A stretch of 64,000 nt of DNA from Dermatophilaceae bacterium Sec6.4 (GCA_039636865.1 CP144172.1:3472001-3536000); one strand, 5' to 3'; counted from the first letter of the stretch, positions 20,732 to 30,984 are shown. Notes: generated by a model not told the origin, from the letters alone. Program-made: numbers and translations.

Positions 20732-20750
20732 GCCTGAGCCATGGTGCTGA

Positions 20751-21596
20751 TCAGGCGCAGCCCCACGGTGAGCCGCCGGCCTGGTCGTACAGGTGGTTGG
20801 CAATGGTGATCTGCTGACCGCGCGATGCGAGATCGGCGCGCGCCGCGAATCGGCCACCACCGTTGGCCAACCAGGTCTGGGCGTTGAACTGCAACCCGCC
20901 GTAGTAGCCGTTACCGGTGTTGATCGACCAGTTTCCGCCGGACTCGCAGGCCGCGATCTTGTTCCACATGCCGGAGCGACGCAGGTCCAGTCCGCTGGTG
21001 CTGGAGCCACCGCCACCGGTGGGCGGGGTCCTGACGGGTGGGGTGGTGCGCGGCGGACTGGCGACCGGTGCCTTGGTACCGAACGCGATGATGCGGTCGA
21101 CAGCGGCTCTGGTGGTGACACGCTTGATGACGTTGGATGCGGTGACCCGTTGGCCGACGGAGGTACGACGGGTCGTTACCTGCTGAATACCCGACACGCC
21201 CTCACGCAGCACCTTCTGCCTGCCCTTGGCCAGAGTCGAGTCCGTGCGACGCACGGTGTTCGGCGCAATCCGGACGGTGTCGGTCACGACACTGACCGAT
21301 GCGGTCGGGCGCACGGTGGAGCGGGAGACCTTCTTCTGGGCCGCCCGGCTCGTGGTGGAGCTCGACGTGGAACTCGTGGTGGAGCTCGACGTCGAGGACG
21401 TGGAGGGGGAACTGGAAGGGCTGGCAGCACTCGGGGCGCTGCTGGGAGCCGACGTACTGCTGGTGGGCACGAATGCGGCGGTGTTGCCGGTGCCTGCGCC
21501 GCCGCATGCGGCGAGCACGGTCGCGCCGGCTACAGCTACTGCAGCAAAGGATGCGCGACGGGGGAAACGGGTGGACAGGGTGGGACGAGAAGTCAC
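20751..21596 (-). CDS. Resuscitation-promoting factor-like lytic transglycosylase (RpfB-type)
   Basis: 281-aa exported protein. The signal peptide ends in LAAC at about residues 28-31, a lipobox, so lipid anchoring is likely. A Ser/Thr-rich linker is followed by a G5-like segment (TDSTLAKGRQKVLREGVSG through RVTTRAAVDRIIAFGTKA), then the C-terminal Rpf domain: WNKIAACESGGNW with the catalytic Glu, GYYGGLQFNAQTW and a final Cys that can pair with the first. Rpf proteins cleave peptidoglycan and stimulate growth from dormancy. Gene order metG-tatD-rpfB-rsmA-ispE matches the M. tuberculosis rpfB locus. About 270 bases upstream carry no gene. Confidence 0.9.
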   Translation of the reverse strand: MTSRPTLSTRFPRRASFAAVAVAGATVLAACGGAGTGNTAAFVPTSSTSAPSSAPSAASPSSSPSTSSTSSSTTSSTSSSTTSRAAQKKVSRSTVRPTASVSVVTDTVRIAPNTVRRTDSTLAKGRQKVLREGVSGIQQVTTRRTSVGQRVTASNVIKRVTTRAAVDRIIAFGTKAPVASPPRTTPPVRTPPTGGGGSSTSGLDLRRSGMWNKIAACESGGNWSINTGNGYYGGLQFNAQTWLANGGGRFAARADLASRGQQITIANHLYDQAGGSPWGCA

Positions 21597-21864
21597 AAAA
21601 TCTCCGGGAACGAACTGGCCCGGACGTCACGACTTCTCTTCGGACGCGCAGCGATGTCGGCGCGAGCGCAATGCCCACGTCGTACAGATCGGCTACTGAT
21701 GACGCAGGCCCCCGCCGTTGTCATCGGGACACTACGCGTCAGCGCGGACCCCGTCCGAGAGACAGTTGCTCCCGGGTTGGACTCCCCAACGATGGGTCAG
21801 AAGCACGACAAGGTCAAGTTTTGGTAACGAAAGATACATCACACTGTGAGAGCCCGACGGCAGA

Positions 21865-22722
21865 TCACCAGGGTCCGTAGACGCGTTCGCTGTTGTCGGA
21901 CAAAGCTTTTGCGAGCACCGGCACCGCGACACCGAGCACGGTCGCCATCGCTCGGACCGTCAGCGGAATGAGGTAGGAGGCGTTGCTCGCACCTCGGTGC
22001 GGTGACGGAGTGAGGAACGGTGCGTCCGTCTCGACCAACAGATTCTCCAGCGGTGTCACCGCGAGCGCGTCGCGTAGACCCTGCGCATTCTTGAACGTCA
22101 CGGTGCCGGCGAAGCTGAGGAAATAACCGCGGTCGACGCACTCACGGGCCATCGCCGCATCACCGGAGAAGCAGTGCAGGACCGTGCGGTCGGGTGCGCC
22201 CTGTTCGTTCAGAATGCGCAACACGTCTTCGTGCGCGTCGCGGTCGTGGATCTGCAGGGCTTTACCCAGGCGCTTGGCGAGCTCGATGTGCTCGCGGAAA
22301 GAAGCCTGCTGAGCCGGTCGCCCGTCGTCGTCGGTGCGGAAGTAGTCCAGCCCCGTTTCACCGACCGCACGGATGCGGGGTTGCCCCGCGATGCTCGCAA
22401 TTTCGGCGAAAGCGGCGTCGAACTCTCCTCGAGCCACCAGTACCGGAGCCTCGTTCGGGTGCAGGGCGACCGCGCCGAGTAGCTCCGGGAACTGCTGCAC
22501 GACCTGCGCGGTGAACCGCGCTCCCCGCAGGTCGCAGCCGACCTGCACGAACCTGTCCACCCCGACTGCCCTGGCTGCCCCGATCGCTGCAGCGACGTCG
22601 GGTGGGCTCTCGTCACCGCGCCCCAGGTCCCAGTGCGTGTGGTTGTCGACAACAGCTACCGGCAACGGTTCCGGCGCCGGTGGCGGCACGCTGCGGGAGC
22701 CGGTCTCGTGGCCCTTGCTCAC
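21865..22722 (-). CDS. tatD: TatD family metal-dependent hydrolase (DNase)
   Basis: 285 aa TIM-barrel hydrolase. Metal ligands are visible in VDNHTHWD (HxH near residue 28), GETGLDYFR, the His residues of LQIHDRDAH and LHCFSGD, and VETDAPFL. TatD proteins are 3-prime to 5-prime DNases implicated in repair or DNA turnover. The GTG at 22722 overlaps the metG stop as GTGA, so the two are coupled. Confidence 0.94.
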   Translation of the reverse strand: MSKGHETGSRSVPPPAPEPLPVAVVDNHTHWDLGRGDESPPDVAAAIGAARAVGVDRFVQVGCDLRGARFTAQVVQQFPELLGAVALHPNEAPVLVARGEFDAAFAEIASIAGQPRIRAVGETGLDYFRTDDDGRPAQQASFREHIELAKRLGKALQIHDRDAHEDVLRILNEQGAPDRTVLHCFSGDAAMARECVDRGYFLSFAGTVTFKNAQGLRDALAVTPLENLLVETDAPFLTPSPHRGASNASYLIPLTVRAMATVLGVAVPVLAKALSDNSERVYGPW

Positions 22723-24512
22723 GGCAGCTCGCCTCGCAACCGGGCCAATTCGTCATCGACCACCGACGGGTCGAGTTTGGTGAACACCGGCACCGGCTTG
22801 GCGACGGGCGTGCCAGGCACGATCGCGCGCCGCGCCCACCGCGGCGTCGAGGTGTAGTCGCCGGTGATGACGGGGTAGGTGCGCTCGGGCGCATCCAGGT
22901 CGCGGACCTGCTCCACATGCGGCATCGGCATGAAGACGCCCTCGCCGCCGAACACCGCGTGGATCGTGTTGGCGCTACCTGGCAGAAACGGAGCGAGCAT
23001 GGTGTTCAGATCGCTGACCGCCTGCGCCAGGGTGTGCAGCACCGTAGCGAGCCGCTCGCGCTCGTCGTCGCCCTTGAGTTTGAAGGGCTCGGTGTCGGTG
23101 ACGTATTTGTTCGCCTCGCGGACCAGCCGCATCGCCTCCTGCAGGGCGGCCTTCTGGCGATGCGCCTCAATCAGCTGGCCGACCTGCTCGAAACCGGCGA
23201 GAAGGCCATCGAGCAGCGCCTCGTCGATCGGCTGCGACGGTCCCGGCGTCGGGATCTGCCCGAAACTCTTGGCGATCATCGACGCCGTGCGGTTGACCAG
23301 GTTGCCCCACCCGGCCACCAGCTCGGAATTGTTGCGCTGCACGAACTCCGCCCAGGTGAAGTCCGAATCCTGCATCTCCGGTCCGGCGGCGCTGATGAAA
23401 TAGCGCAGCGCGTCGGGGCCGTACCGCGCCACCATGTCCTGCACGTAGATCACGTGACCGCGCGAGGTCGAGAACTGGGTGCCCTCCATCGTCAGGTACT
23501 CCGAGGAGACGACCTGAGTGGGCAGGTTCAACTCCCCGAACTCCCCCGGCTGCCCACCGCGGCTACCGGCTCCGTTGTTGGCCAACAGCTCTGCCGGCCA
23601 GATCTGGGAGTGGAAGACGATGTTGTCCTTGCCCATGAAGTAGTAGGACCGGGCGGCGGGATCGTTCCACCATTCGCGCCACCGCTGAGGCTCGCCGATC
23701 CGGCGCGACCATTCGATCGACGCCGACAGGTAGCCGATGACCGCATCGAACCAGACGTAGAACCGCTTGGTCTCCCACCCGTCGCGGGGTATCGGGATGC
23801 CCCAGTCGATGTCACGCGTCATGGCACGGGGGCGGATCTCTTTGAGGATGTTCTGACTGAATTTGATGACATTCGGCCGCCAGTCACCGCTGGCCTCGCG
23901 CTCGTTCAACCAGGCCCCCAGCGCATCCGCCAACGCCGGCAGGTCAAGGAAGTAGTGCTGGGTTTGCACGAAGTTGGGGGTTTCGCCGTTGATCTTGCTA
24001 CGCGGGTTGATCAGATCGGTCGCGTCGAGCTGGTTGCCGCAGTTGTCACACTGGTCGCCACGGGCCTCACCGAACCCGCAGATCGGGCAGGTGCCCTCGA
24101 TGTAGCGGTCGGGCAGGGTGCGGCCGGTGCTGGGGCTGATCGCGCCACTGGTGGTCTGCTCGACGAAATAGCCGTTGGCGTCGATGGCCTCGAAGAGTCG
24201 CTGCACGACCGAATAGTGGTTGAGCGTCGTGGTCCGGGTGAAGAGGTCGTAGGACAACCCGAGGTCGGCCAGGTCCTGGGCGATGATCGCGTTGTACTTG
24301 TCGGCGATCTCCTGCACACCGACGCCTTCCTGCTCGGCGAGCACCAGGATCGGGGTGCCGTGCTCGTCGGTGCCGCTGACCATCAACACGTCGTGCCCCG
24401 CCATCCGCATGTACCGGCTGAACACGTCGGACGGCACTCCGAACCCGGCGACGTGACCGATGTGGCGGGGACCGTTCGAGTACGGCCAGGCGACTGCAGA
24501 CAGGATCTTCAT
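22719..24512 (-). CDS. metG: Methionyl-tRNA synthetase
   Basis: 597-aa class I aminoacyl-tRNA synthetase. It has the HIGH signature ([12 protein letters not shown]), a zinc knuckle [28 protein letters not shown] and WFDAVIGYL. The KMSKS loop is degenerate, reading [12 protein letters not shown], as seen in one branch of actinobacterial MetRS. The anticodon-binding helical domain follows; there is no C-terminal tRNA-binding OB fold. The ATG start at [15 protein letters not shown] fits the family. Confidence 0.96.
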   Translation of the reverse strand: MKILSAVAWPYSNGPRHIGHVAGFGVPSDVFSRYMRMAGHDVLMVSGTDEHGTPILVLAEQEGVGVQEIADKYNAIIAQDLADLGLSYDLFTRTTTLNHYSVVQRLFEAIDANGYFVEQTTSGAISPSTGRTLPDRYIEGTCPICGFGEARGDQCDNCGNQLDATDLINPRSKINGETPNFVQTQHYFLDLPALADALGAWLNEREASGDWRPNVIKFSQNILKEIRPRAMTRDIDWGIPIPRDGWETKRFYVWFDAVIGYLSASIEWSRRIGEPQRWREWWNDPAARSYYFMGKDNIVFHSQIWPAELLANNGAGSRGGQPGEFGELNLPTQVVSSEYLTMEGTQFSTSRGHVIYVQDMVARYGPDALRYFISAAGPEMQDSDFTWAEFVQRNNSELVAGWGNLVNRTASMIAKSFGQIPTPGPSQPIDEALLDGLLAGFEQVGQLIEAHRQKAALQEAMRLVREANKYVTDTEPFKLKGDDERERLATVLHTLAQAVSDLNTMLAPFLPGSANTIHAVFGGEGVFMPMPHVEQVRDLDAPERTYPVITGDYTSTPRWARRAIVPGTPVAKPVPVFTKLDPSVVDDELARLRGELP

Positions 24513-24596
24513 AGCAGGCTGAGTCTAGAGAGCCCGGAGATTGCCACCGCACACCGATCGTGTACCCAACAGGGCCGGCCTGGGATCATCGACCCT

Positions 24597-24983
24597 ATGA
24601 CCGTGTCGGCACCTCGAACTCCTCGCCGGCCCGGCCCTCGAGCCGCCCGTAGACACCCGATGTTGGCCGTCATCGCCCTGATCGTCGCGGTCGCGATGAT
24701 CGTGGCGGCCGTGGTCCAGTTCCGCTCAACTGTGTCGTCCACCGGCTCGGGGAACGCGGCGACCGGGATGACCCTCGGCACCGTCCGCACCTCCGATGTG
24801 CAGTCCGAGGGTCGACTCGAGCTCACGGTCGGGTACGTGGTTGCGGGTGCCCAGCGGACGCTGACGGGCAAGGTGAGCGGAGCGGCATACGAGGGCCAGG
24901 GCAAGACGGTATGGGTGTGCTTCGAGCCCGCTGACCCAGCGCACGCCTACCTACGGTTGCCGATGGACGACCTCTGCTCCTGA
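24597..24983 (+). CDS. Small single-pass membrane protein (hypothetical)
   Basis: 128 aa. An Arg/Pro-rich cytoplasmic N-terminus is followed by one membrane helix (MLAVIALIVAVAMIVAAVV) and an extracytoplasmic domain of about 85 residues with Cys residues near its end. It resembles the DUF4307-type small proteins of actinobacteria, but the assignment is tentative. It is divergent from metG and has no ribosome binding site; a -10-like GATCAT seven bases upstream suggests a leaderless mRNA. Confidence 0.75.
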   Translation: MTVSAPRTPRRPGPRAARRHPMLAVIALIVAVAMIVAAVVQFRSTVSSTGSGNAATGMTLGTVRTSDVQSEGRLELTVGYVVAGAQRTLTGKVSGAAYEGQGKTVWVCFEPADPAHAYLRLPMDDLCS

Positions 24984-25018
24984 CACCCCCGCGCTCCTAC
25001 ACCCGCGCGCAGCCTGTG

Positions 25019-25074
25019 GTTGCATCTTTTGGTGAGGGGTGAGCAATAGCCGCACCCTCGTCAAAAGATGCGAC
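25019..25074. terminator. Bidirectional terminator between convergent genes
   Basis: GTTGCATCTTTTG pairs with CAAAAGATGCGAC (one wobble), extended by GAGGG/CCCTC, giving a stem of about 20 bp. It lies between the small membrane protein and the convergent rsmI and can stop both transcripts. Confidence 0.85.
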
Positions 25075-25092
25075 CACGGTGCAGCGCCCGCG

Positions 25093-25944
25093 TCAGTGGG
25101 GCAGTGGTGGGGCGGGCTGCTTCGCGGCGATTGCGGCGTCGTACAAGGCCTTCTTCGACAACCCGGTCTCCGCGGCGACGGACGCGCAGGCCTCTTTGAG
25201 GCGTACCCCGTCCGCAACCTGTGCAAGCACCTGCGGCAGAGCGTCGTCCACCGTCGACTGCACCGGCGGCGCGCCCTGCACCACCACGGTGATCTCGCCG
25301 CGAACGCCGTCGGCAGCCCATCCCGCAAGCTCGGCGAGACCGCCCCGGCGTACCTGCTCGTACGTCTTGGTCAGTTCCCGACAGACCGCCGCGGGCCGGT
25401 CATTACCGAACGCGGCCGCCATCGCGGCGAGGGTCTCCGCGATGCGGTGCGGCGCCTCGAAGAAGACCATGGTGCGCGGCTCGCGTGCCAGGGACTGCAG
25501 CTGACGGGCCCGCTCCCCCGCCTTGCGCGAGCAGAATCCCTCGAAACAGAACCGGTCCACCGGCAGGCCGGACACCGCGAGTGCCATCAACACCGCGGAC
25601 GGCCCGGGCACGCAGGTGACGGGCAGGTCCCGCGCGGCACACGCCACGACCAACCGGTATCCGGGGTCGGACACCGAGGGCATGCCGGCGTCGGTCACCA
25701 GCACGATCCGCGCCCCCGCAGCGATCCGCTCGACCAGGTCCGGGGTACGACGTGCCTCGTTGTGCTCGTGGTAACTGATGATCGAGCCACCGACCGTCAC
25801 GCCGAGCTCGTCCGTCAGGCGTCGTAGCCGGCGGGTGTCCTCGGCGGCCACCACATCCGCCGACGTGAGTTCAATGGCCAATCGCGGGGCCGCATCCCGC
25901 GGGTCGCCGATCGGCGTGGCGGCCAACACCAGAGCTCCAGTCAC
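25093..25944 (-). CDS. rsmI: 16S rRNA (cytidine1402-2-prime-O)-methyltransferase
   Basis: 283-aa member of the tetrapyrrole-methylase fold. Signatures are LVLAATPIGDPRDAAPRLA at the start, VAAEDTRRLRRL, TDAGMPSVSDPGYRLV and GPSAVLMALAVSGLP. It methylates the ribose of C1402 in 16S rRNA, partnered with RsmH. A GTG at 25944 is chosen since homology begins there; the open frame continues 59 codons upstream without similarity. It is divergent from the mannosyltransferase, as in M. tuberculosis. Confidence 0.94.
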   Translation of the reverse strand: MTGALVLAATPIGDPRDAAPRLAIELTSADVVAAEDTRRLRRLTDELGVTVGGSIISYHEHNEARRTPDLVERIAAGARIVLVTDAGMPSVSDPGYRLVVACAARDLPVTCVPGPSAVLMALAVSGLPVDRFCFEGFCSRKAGERARQLQSLAREPRTMVFFEAPHRIAETLAAMAAAFGNDRPAAVCRELTKTYEQVRRGGLAELAGWAADGVRGEITVVVQGAPPVQSTVDDALPQVLAQVADGVRLKEACASVAAETGLSKKALYDAAIAAKQPAPPLPH

Positions 25945-26078
25945 GCCCACAACCCTGGCACGGGAACGAGGTCGCCGACGCGATGGGCGCCGCGCCGGCA
26001 CGTCGGCTAATCTCGCCTCGCGGCATCGGCACACCGATCCAGGGCCGCACAGCGTACCGACGAGGCAGGAAATCACCC

Positions 26079-27731
26079 GTGATCCAGACTCTCGTCCGCC
26101 CTGCGCGACCGCCCAGACCAACGCCGGACAGGCCGCTCAGCACGACTGAGCAGTGGCGTCGGCGGCTGCTCGGCCGCCCCCGCACCGCGAACGAGAAGCT
26201 CTGGGCCTGGCTCGGCCCGGCAATCCTGACCGTCATCGGTGGCGTCCTACGTTTCTGGAATGTCGGCCGACCCCACCAGCTGGTCTTCGACGAGACGTAC
26301 TACGTCAAAGAGGGCTGGTCCCTCATGCTGTACGGCTACGAGCGCAAGCAGGACAAGTCCACCGGTATCTCCAACTTCCCGGACAACCTGTTCACGATGG
26401 GCAATCCGCACGTCTTCGGCACGAACGCCGACTTCGTGGTCCACCCGCCGATGGGTAAGTGGCTGATCGGTCTCGGCGAGTCGATCTTCGGGATCAACAG
26501 CTCCTTCGGGTGGCGGATCGCCGTGGCCGCGACGGGCACGCTGGGCATCTACCTGGTGGGTCGAGCCGCCTGGCACCTCTTCAGATCGCCGCTGCTGGCC
26601 ACCATCGCTTCGCTGCTGTTGTGCTTCGAAGGCAGCGAGTTCGTCATGTCCCGCACCGGGATTCTCGACATCATGGTGATGTTCTGGGCACTCGCCGGGT
26701 TTGTCGCACTCCTGGCCGATCGGGACCGCACGCGGGCGATCCTGGCCCGCAAGGTCGCGGCTGCGAAAGATGCCGGTACCTGGGCCGCCAACGAGACCGC
26801 AGGACCGTGGCTCGGATGGCGACCGTGGCGGTGGGTGGCCGCAATCTGTCTCGGGCTGGACACCTCGACCAAATGGTCCGGCGGCTGGTTCCTGGCCGTG
26901 TTCTGCCTGATGTCGGTCTGGTGGGATCTGGGTGCGCGTCGCAGCGTCGGGGCACGCCGCTGGATCAGCGCGACCTTCATCAAGGATGCTCTACCCGCTG
27001 CGGTGTACATGGTCGCGACGGCGTTGGGCACCTATGTGATCACCTGGATCGGGTGGCTACGCAGCTCCGACGCGTGGGACCGGCAGTGGGCACTGACCAA
27101 CCCCGCGGTCAAGGGGGGTTTTGCCCCCGACAGCCATCTGTTCGCCTGGTTACCGAACGCCCTGCGCTCGATGTGGCAGTACAACATCGAGATGTACAAC
27201 TCGGCGGTCAGCATCACCTCGACCCACCCGTACGAGTCCAACCCGTGGTCGTGGACCCTGCAGACCCGACCCACGTCGTTCTTCTACGAGAGCCCGCACA
27301 ACTGCGCAGGCGGCAACTGCAGCAAGGCAATCACCTCGCTGGGCAACGTCGGTATCTGGTGGTTCGGCACTGTGGCGCTGGTGATTCTGGTGTTCTACTG
27401 GCTGCTGCGCCGCGACTGGCGGGCGGGCGCCATCTGGGCGGGCGTGGCCGCAGGCTGGTTCCCCTGGTTCATGTACCAGCAGCGCACGATCTTCACCTTC
27501 TACAGCGTGGCTTTCGTTCCGTATGTGGTGCTGGCCTGCGTGTTCGTGCTGGGGCTGGTCCTCGGGCCGGTCACCGCGAACGCACAACGAATTCTCTACG
27601 GCAAGATCGCTGTCGGGGGCTACGTGATCCTGGTGGTCGCGCTGTTCGCGTTCTTCTGGCCCATCTGGACCGCCGAAGTCATCCCGCAACCGCACTGGCA
27701 GTGGCGGATGTGGTTCCCCAGCTGGGTCTGA
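26079..27731 (+). CDS. Polyprenol-phosphate-mannose:protein O-mannosyltransferase (GT39)
   Basis: 550-aa polytopic membrane enzyme of the PMT family. It transfers mannose from polyprenyl-phosphomannose to Ser/Thr of exported proteins during Sec secretion. The conserved first-loop acidic motif is VFDETYYVKEGWSLM; an extracytoplasmic loop, about ten helices and a C-terminal four-helix PMT domain follow. The GTG at 26079 has AGGA ten bases upstream, better than any upstream candidate. It is divergent from rsmI. Confidence 0.93.
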   Translation: MIQTLVRPARPPRPTPDRPLSTTEQWRRRLLGRPRTANEKLWAWLGPAILTVIGGVLRFWNVGRPHQLVFDETYYVKEGWSLMLYGYERKQDKSTGISNFPDNLFTMGNPHVFGTNADFVVHPPMGKWLIGLGESIFGINSSFGWRIAVAATGTLGIYLVGRAAWHLFRSPLLATIASLLLCFEGSEFVMSRTGILDIMVMFWALAGFVALLADRDRTRAILARKVAAAKDAGTWAANETAGPWLGWRPWRWVAAICLGLDTSTKWSGGWFLAVFCLMSVWWDLGARRSVGARRWISATFIKDALPAAVYMVATALGTYVITWIGWLRSSDAWDRQWALTNPAVKGGFAPDSHLFAWLPNALRSMWQYNIEMYNSAVSITSTHPYESNPWSWTLQTRPTSFFYESPHNCAGGNCSKAITSLGNVGIWWFGTVALVILVFYWLLRRDWRAGAIWAGVAAGWFPWFMYQQRTIFTFYSVAFVPYVVLACVFVLGLVLGPVTANAQRILYGKIAVGGYVILVVALFAFFWPIWTAEVIPQPHWQWRMWFPSWV

Positions 27732-27747
27732 GCGGGGCCACGTCCGG

Positions 27748-29430
27748 TCAGGGCAGGGCCTGATCAGGGCCGGGTCTGACGCGGCTGTCCGCGACCATGA
27801 ACTGACCAGCCAGGCCCCCGCTGACCTGGTCGGCCAGCTCGTCCCCGCGCTGATCGGTTACGTCGATGATTTCGTAGGACCCCGAACCGGCGGCAGTCGC
27901 GAGCAGCACCGAGCACACACCGGCTCGACGTTGGAAGACGGACCGACGCAACGTCAGCGCAACGACACCGGATCGTTCCAGTACGAAGGTCGAGCGCATC
28001 AGGGCGCCTGCCCGGCCGACCACGAACCGTTGGTCCACGTCGTGCCCCAGTGCGGCAATCCGACTGCGCGCCAGCGGGACGGCAGCCACCAGCACCAGGG
28101 CGGGCAGCACCATCAACCCCCACAGTCCGAACCACCACGCCGCGCCAGCCAGCACCGCCGCCAGGATGCCTGAGCTGCTGAACGCGCGAGTCCACCGACG
28201 ACGGACAGCGGACGGCCCGTGGGTGCGTAACCGCGCCTGCAACCGTCCCGGTGCCCGCAACACCTGCTCCGCGGTCTGCTGCACGACGAGCCTGGGGGAC
28301 GGCGGAGTCAGTAGCGCGCTCATCCCGGTCCCCTCGTCCTTGACGCCGGTGGTGATGGCACGCAACCGGGCACCACTCGCCCAGCGCAACGGAACCGGCT
28401 CGTGCATCTCGATACCTCGCAACCGCCGCACCTCCAGCGAGGTGGCCCGGGTCGTCAGCAGTCCGCGCGATACGTGGAAGGTCTCACCGCCGCGGCTACG
28501 GGTCAGCCTGAAGTTGAAGAACGCCAGGGCATACGCGATCAGCGAGAGCAGCACGACGATCACGAGCAGCCCGAGCAGTCCGACCACGACAGCAGCCGCC
28601 AGTCCATAGCTGGAGAGGGTGTTGCTGGTGTCCTGGAACACCCCTGACCCCGACGGGTCCAGACCGGTCTCCTGAAGCAGCTGACTGCCCAATCCGAAGA
28701 TCGCCAGCGCAGCGATCAACCCGCTCGGGCTGAACGGCGCGAACCGCAACCACGACGCATGCAACCGGTAGAGAGTTTCGTCGTCGACCGTGCCCAGGTC
28801 GACCCCACCGAAGTGGTCCGGCGCCGATGCGGCGTTGTCGGCGCCGATGGCCGAAATCCCGGTGGACGACGCGACCGGGGCGCTGTGATGAAGCAGGTCG
28901 CTGCGTAGGGCAGCCGCCTCGCTCGACGTCAGGCCGTCCAGCTTCATCTCCTTCTCGCCTGCGGCGGTCCCGATCTTGACCTCCGCCAAGCCGAGGGCAC
29001 GATGCAGGATGGATGCGGTCACATCGACCGACCGCACCCGGTCGGCCGGCGCAGACACGGTCGACCGCCGCAGCAGTCCCGATCGCAACTGCACTTGCGA
29101 CGTTGTGAAGCGGTATCGGGTCGTGAACCATCGGGCGATGCCCGAACCGATGGCCACCGCGGTCACGACCAGGCCCCACCACTGCTGGCCGCCGCTACGA
29201 CCCGCGAAGACCACCGCGATGAGCGCGGGAAGGAAGCGGATGACCTCGCGGACGGGGTGGATCAGCAGCATGCGCGGGCTGAGGCGCCGCCACACGCCGT
29301 CCTCGGGGATGTCCGCGATCGTCGGTATGGCGTCAGGCACGGCGTTCTCAGGCACGGCTTTCTCAGGTGCGGCGTTGTCGGGCTTGGTCAGGTCGTGGCC
29401 GTAGTGGGACGACGCAGGGGGCTGGGTCAT
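27748..29430 (-). CDS. PH domain-containing membrane protein (YdbT-like)
   Basis: 560-aa membrane protein with repeated bacterial PH (bPH2) domains alternating with pairs of hydrophobic helices. PH-like strands are seen at RYRFTTSQVQLRSGLLRRS, then RLTRSRGGETFHVSRGLL and DQRFVVGRAGALMRSTFV, each followed by a conserved arginine-rich strand. The disordered N-terminal 40 residues contain near-repeats (KAVPENAVPDA). Function is unknown. The ATG overlaps the stop of the partner gene as ATGA. Confidence 0.88.
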   Translation of the reverse strand: MTQPPASSHYGHDLTKPDNAAPEKAVPENAVPDAIPTIADIPEDGVWRRLSPRMLLIHPVREVIRFLPALIAVVFAGRSGGQQWWGLVVTAVAIGSGIARWFTTRYRFTTSQVQLRSGLLRRSTVSAPADRVRSVDVTASILHRALGLAEVKIGTAAGEKEMKLDGLTSSEAAALRSDLLHHSAPVASSTGISAIGADNAASAPDHFGGVDLGTVDDETLYRLHASWLRFAPFSPSGLIAALAIFGLGSQLLQETGLDPSGSGVFQDTSNTLSSYGLAAAVVVGLLGLLVIVVLLSLIAYALAFFNFRLTRSRGGETFHVSRGLLTTRATSLEVRRLRGIEMHEPVPLRWASGARLRAITTGVKDEGTGMSALLTPPSPRLVVQQTAEQVLRAPGRLQARLRTHGPSAVRRRWTRAFSSSGILAAVLAGAAWWFGLWGLMVLPALVLVAAVPLARSRIAALGHDVDQRFVVGRAGALMRSTFVLERSGVVALTLRRSVFQRRAGVCSVLLATAAGSGSYEIIDVTDQRGDELADQVSGGLAGQFMVADSRVRPGPDQALP

Positions 29431-29918
29431 GTGGCATCTCCGGGAATTGCCGCCGTGGTCGCCGTCAGATCGCGTACGAGCCGCTCGGCGTCTGCGCGCA
29501 GCAGCCCTTCGATGCGTAATTCACCCTTGGCGGATGCCGTGGTGATGGTGACCGTGCTCAGGCCGAAGAGCTGCGCGAGTGGGCCACGCTCGGTGTCGAC
29601 GGTCTGCACCCGTGAGACCGGCGCGATCCGACGCTCCTGCACCAACCAGCCGCGCTGCGTGTAGACGGCCGTCTCGGTCACTTCCCAACGGTGCACCGCG
29701 TACCGCCAGAACGGCACCACCAGCACCCCGACGAGAACCTCCAGGACGACGGCCGCGCCCGCGAGGTAGAGCCAGACACCCTCCAGCACCTGAAAGTAGG
29801 CCAGTGCACCGACGACGACCGCGCCGACGACGGCGAAAATGGCGGAATCCACGGCCCACATCGCTTTCGCGCGCGGCGCCACCAGGTTTGCAGGTTGCCG
29901 TAGCTGATCCACGCGCAA
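29427..29918 (-). CDS. PH domain-containing membrane protein (YdbS-like)
   Basis: 163 aa. Two membrane helices (about residues 20-65) are followed by one bPH2 domain with RYAVHRWEVTETAVYTQRG and RIAPVSRVQTVDTERGPL. This is the small partner that always sits next to the larger multi-PH protein; YdbS and YdbT together protect Bacillus against certain lantibiotic-type bacteriocins. The same role here is inferred from family only. Confidence 0.88.
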   Translation of the reverse strand: MRVDQLRQPANLVAPRAKAMWAVDSAIFAVVGAVVVGALAYFQVLEGVWLYLAGAAVVLEVLVGVLVVPFWRYAVHRWEVTETAVYTQRGWLVQERRIAPVSRVQTVDTERGPLAQLFGLSTVTITTASAKGELRIEGLLRADAERLVRDLTATTAAIPGDAT

Positions 29919-29954
29919 ACCTTCTCACGCAACCCGCTGAGGCACCGATCGAGA

Positions 29955-30512
29955 TCAACGCGGGCCGCCGAGACCGATGAGCAGCTGCACCGCCGATGTC
30001 ACGTCGCGACACACGTGTGGCGCGTCCTGCCGGTCCTGCAGGGTGGTCTGCGGGCCCGGACACAGGACTGCGCGGACTCCCGCTGCACCGGCGGCACGGA
30101 TGTCGCTGCCGGCATCACCGACCAGGGCGCACTCGGCGGCGGAGACGCCCAACTGCTGCAGGGCAGCCAGCACCATGCCAGGTGCCGGTTTGCGGCAGGC
30201 GCACCCCTGCCAGGGCGTATGCGGACAGTGCTGCCAGGCATCGAAAGGTCCGAGAAGCTGATCGACCCGCGCGTTCACGGCCATCAGTTCGGCGCTCGTG
30301 AGCAGGCCGCGGCCGATCCCGGACTGGTTGGTGACGACGCCGGTCAGCAGGCCGGCCGAACGGGCGACCTGGATGGCTTCGCGCGCACCAGGAAGGGGTA
30401 CGACCCGTGCTGGATCGCCGTTGTACGGCACATTCTCGATGAGCGTGTCATCGCGATCGAAGAGGATGGCGCGCAGCGGGACGCCCCTGCCCGCAACCGG
30501 CCGGCGAGTCAC
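29955..30512 (-). CDS. HAD-IIIA phosphatase (GmhB-like)
   Basis: 185 aa. HAD motif I is ILFDRDDTLIENVP, motif II lies in GVVTNQSGIGRG, and motif IV in LVGDAGSDI. Between them is a Cys/His zinc-type loop CPHTPWQGCACRKPAPGM typical of D-glycero-manno-heptose-1,7-bisphosphate phosphatase and histidinol-phosphatase relatives. The substrate in this Gram-positive-type organism is uncertain. The GTG at 30512 overlaps the cupin stop as GTGA. Confidence 0.88.
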   Translation of the reverse strand: MTRRPVAGRGVPLRAILFDRDDTLIENVPYNGDPARVVPLPGAREAIQVARSAGLLTGVVTNQSGIGRGLLTSAELMAVNARVDQLLGPFDAWQHCPHTPWQGCACRKPAPGMVLAALQQLGVSAAECALVGDAGSDIRAAGAAGVRAVLCPGPQTTLQDRQDAPHVCRDVTSAVQLLIGLGGPR

Positions 30513-30880
30513 GCCTGTTGCGTGTCCTGCGCCTTCGGCATCGAGTTCACCAGGGCTGCGGTCAGCACGATGACCGAGTCCTCCAGCGCAAGTAGCGAAT
30601 GGCGGCACTGCGGGACCACCAGCAGGTGACCTGCAGCGCCCTCCCACGACTCGCCGCCACCCTCCACGCGGACGCGACCCCGCAGCACCTGCACAGTGGC
30701 CTCCCCAGGGTTCTCGTGCTCATCCAGGGCCCGCCCGTTCGCCAGGGCGATCATCGTGTGCCGCAGGATGTGCCCGTGGCCGCCGTACACCGTCCGCGCA
30801 GCTCGACCGCTGCTGGCGGTGAGCGACTCCTGCCCCAGCTCTCGTGCCAACGCGGTCAGTGACGTGTTGTCCATGCGCAT
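30509..30880 (-). CDS. Small cupin-domain protein
   Basis: 123-aa single cupin barrel. The first cupin motif is degenerate (LDEHENPGEATVQVLRGRV) with a His and Glu; the second is HLLVVPQCRHSLLALEDS. Metal binding is likely but no reaction can be assigned. It is translated in an overlap with the HAD phosphatase, so the two probably act together. The first ATG (30880) or the third codon ATG may be the start. Confidence 0.85.
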   Translation of the reverse strand: MRMDNTSLTALARELGQESLTASSGRAARTVYGGHGHILRHTMIALANGRALDEHENPGEATVQVLRGRVRVEGGGESWEGAAGHLLVVPQCRHSLLALEDSVIVLTAALVNSMPKAQDTQQA

Positions 30881-30984
30881 CCTTCATTCGTGGTCGCGGA
30901 CCATCCGGCCCGCACACCTGCAACTCTTCTACAAGACCACCGCAGAGTCCAGGGACCTGCGTCCCGCATCGGTAGGACACTCAG

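Noticed and set aside
21597..21864. Possible c-di-AMP (ydaO-type) riboswitch ahead of the Rpf gene
   Set aside because: Such switches precede some actinobacterial rpf genes, but the conserved core could not be identified in this 270-base leader.
22602..24596. Long plus-strand frame opposite metG
   Set aside because: Antisense shadow; only its last 128 codons (from 24597) have membrane-protein character and lie outside metG.
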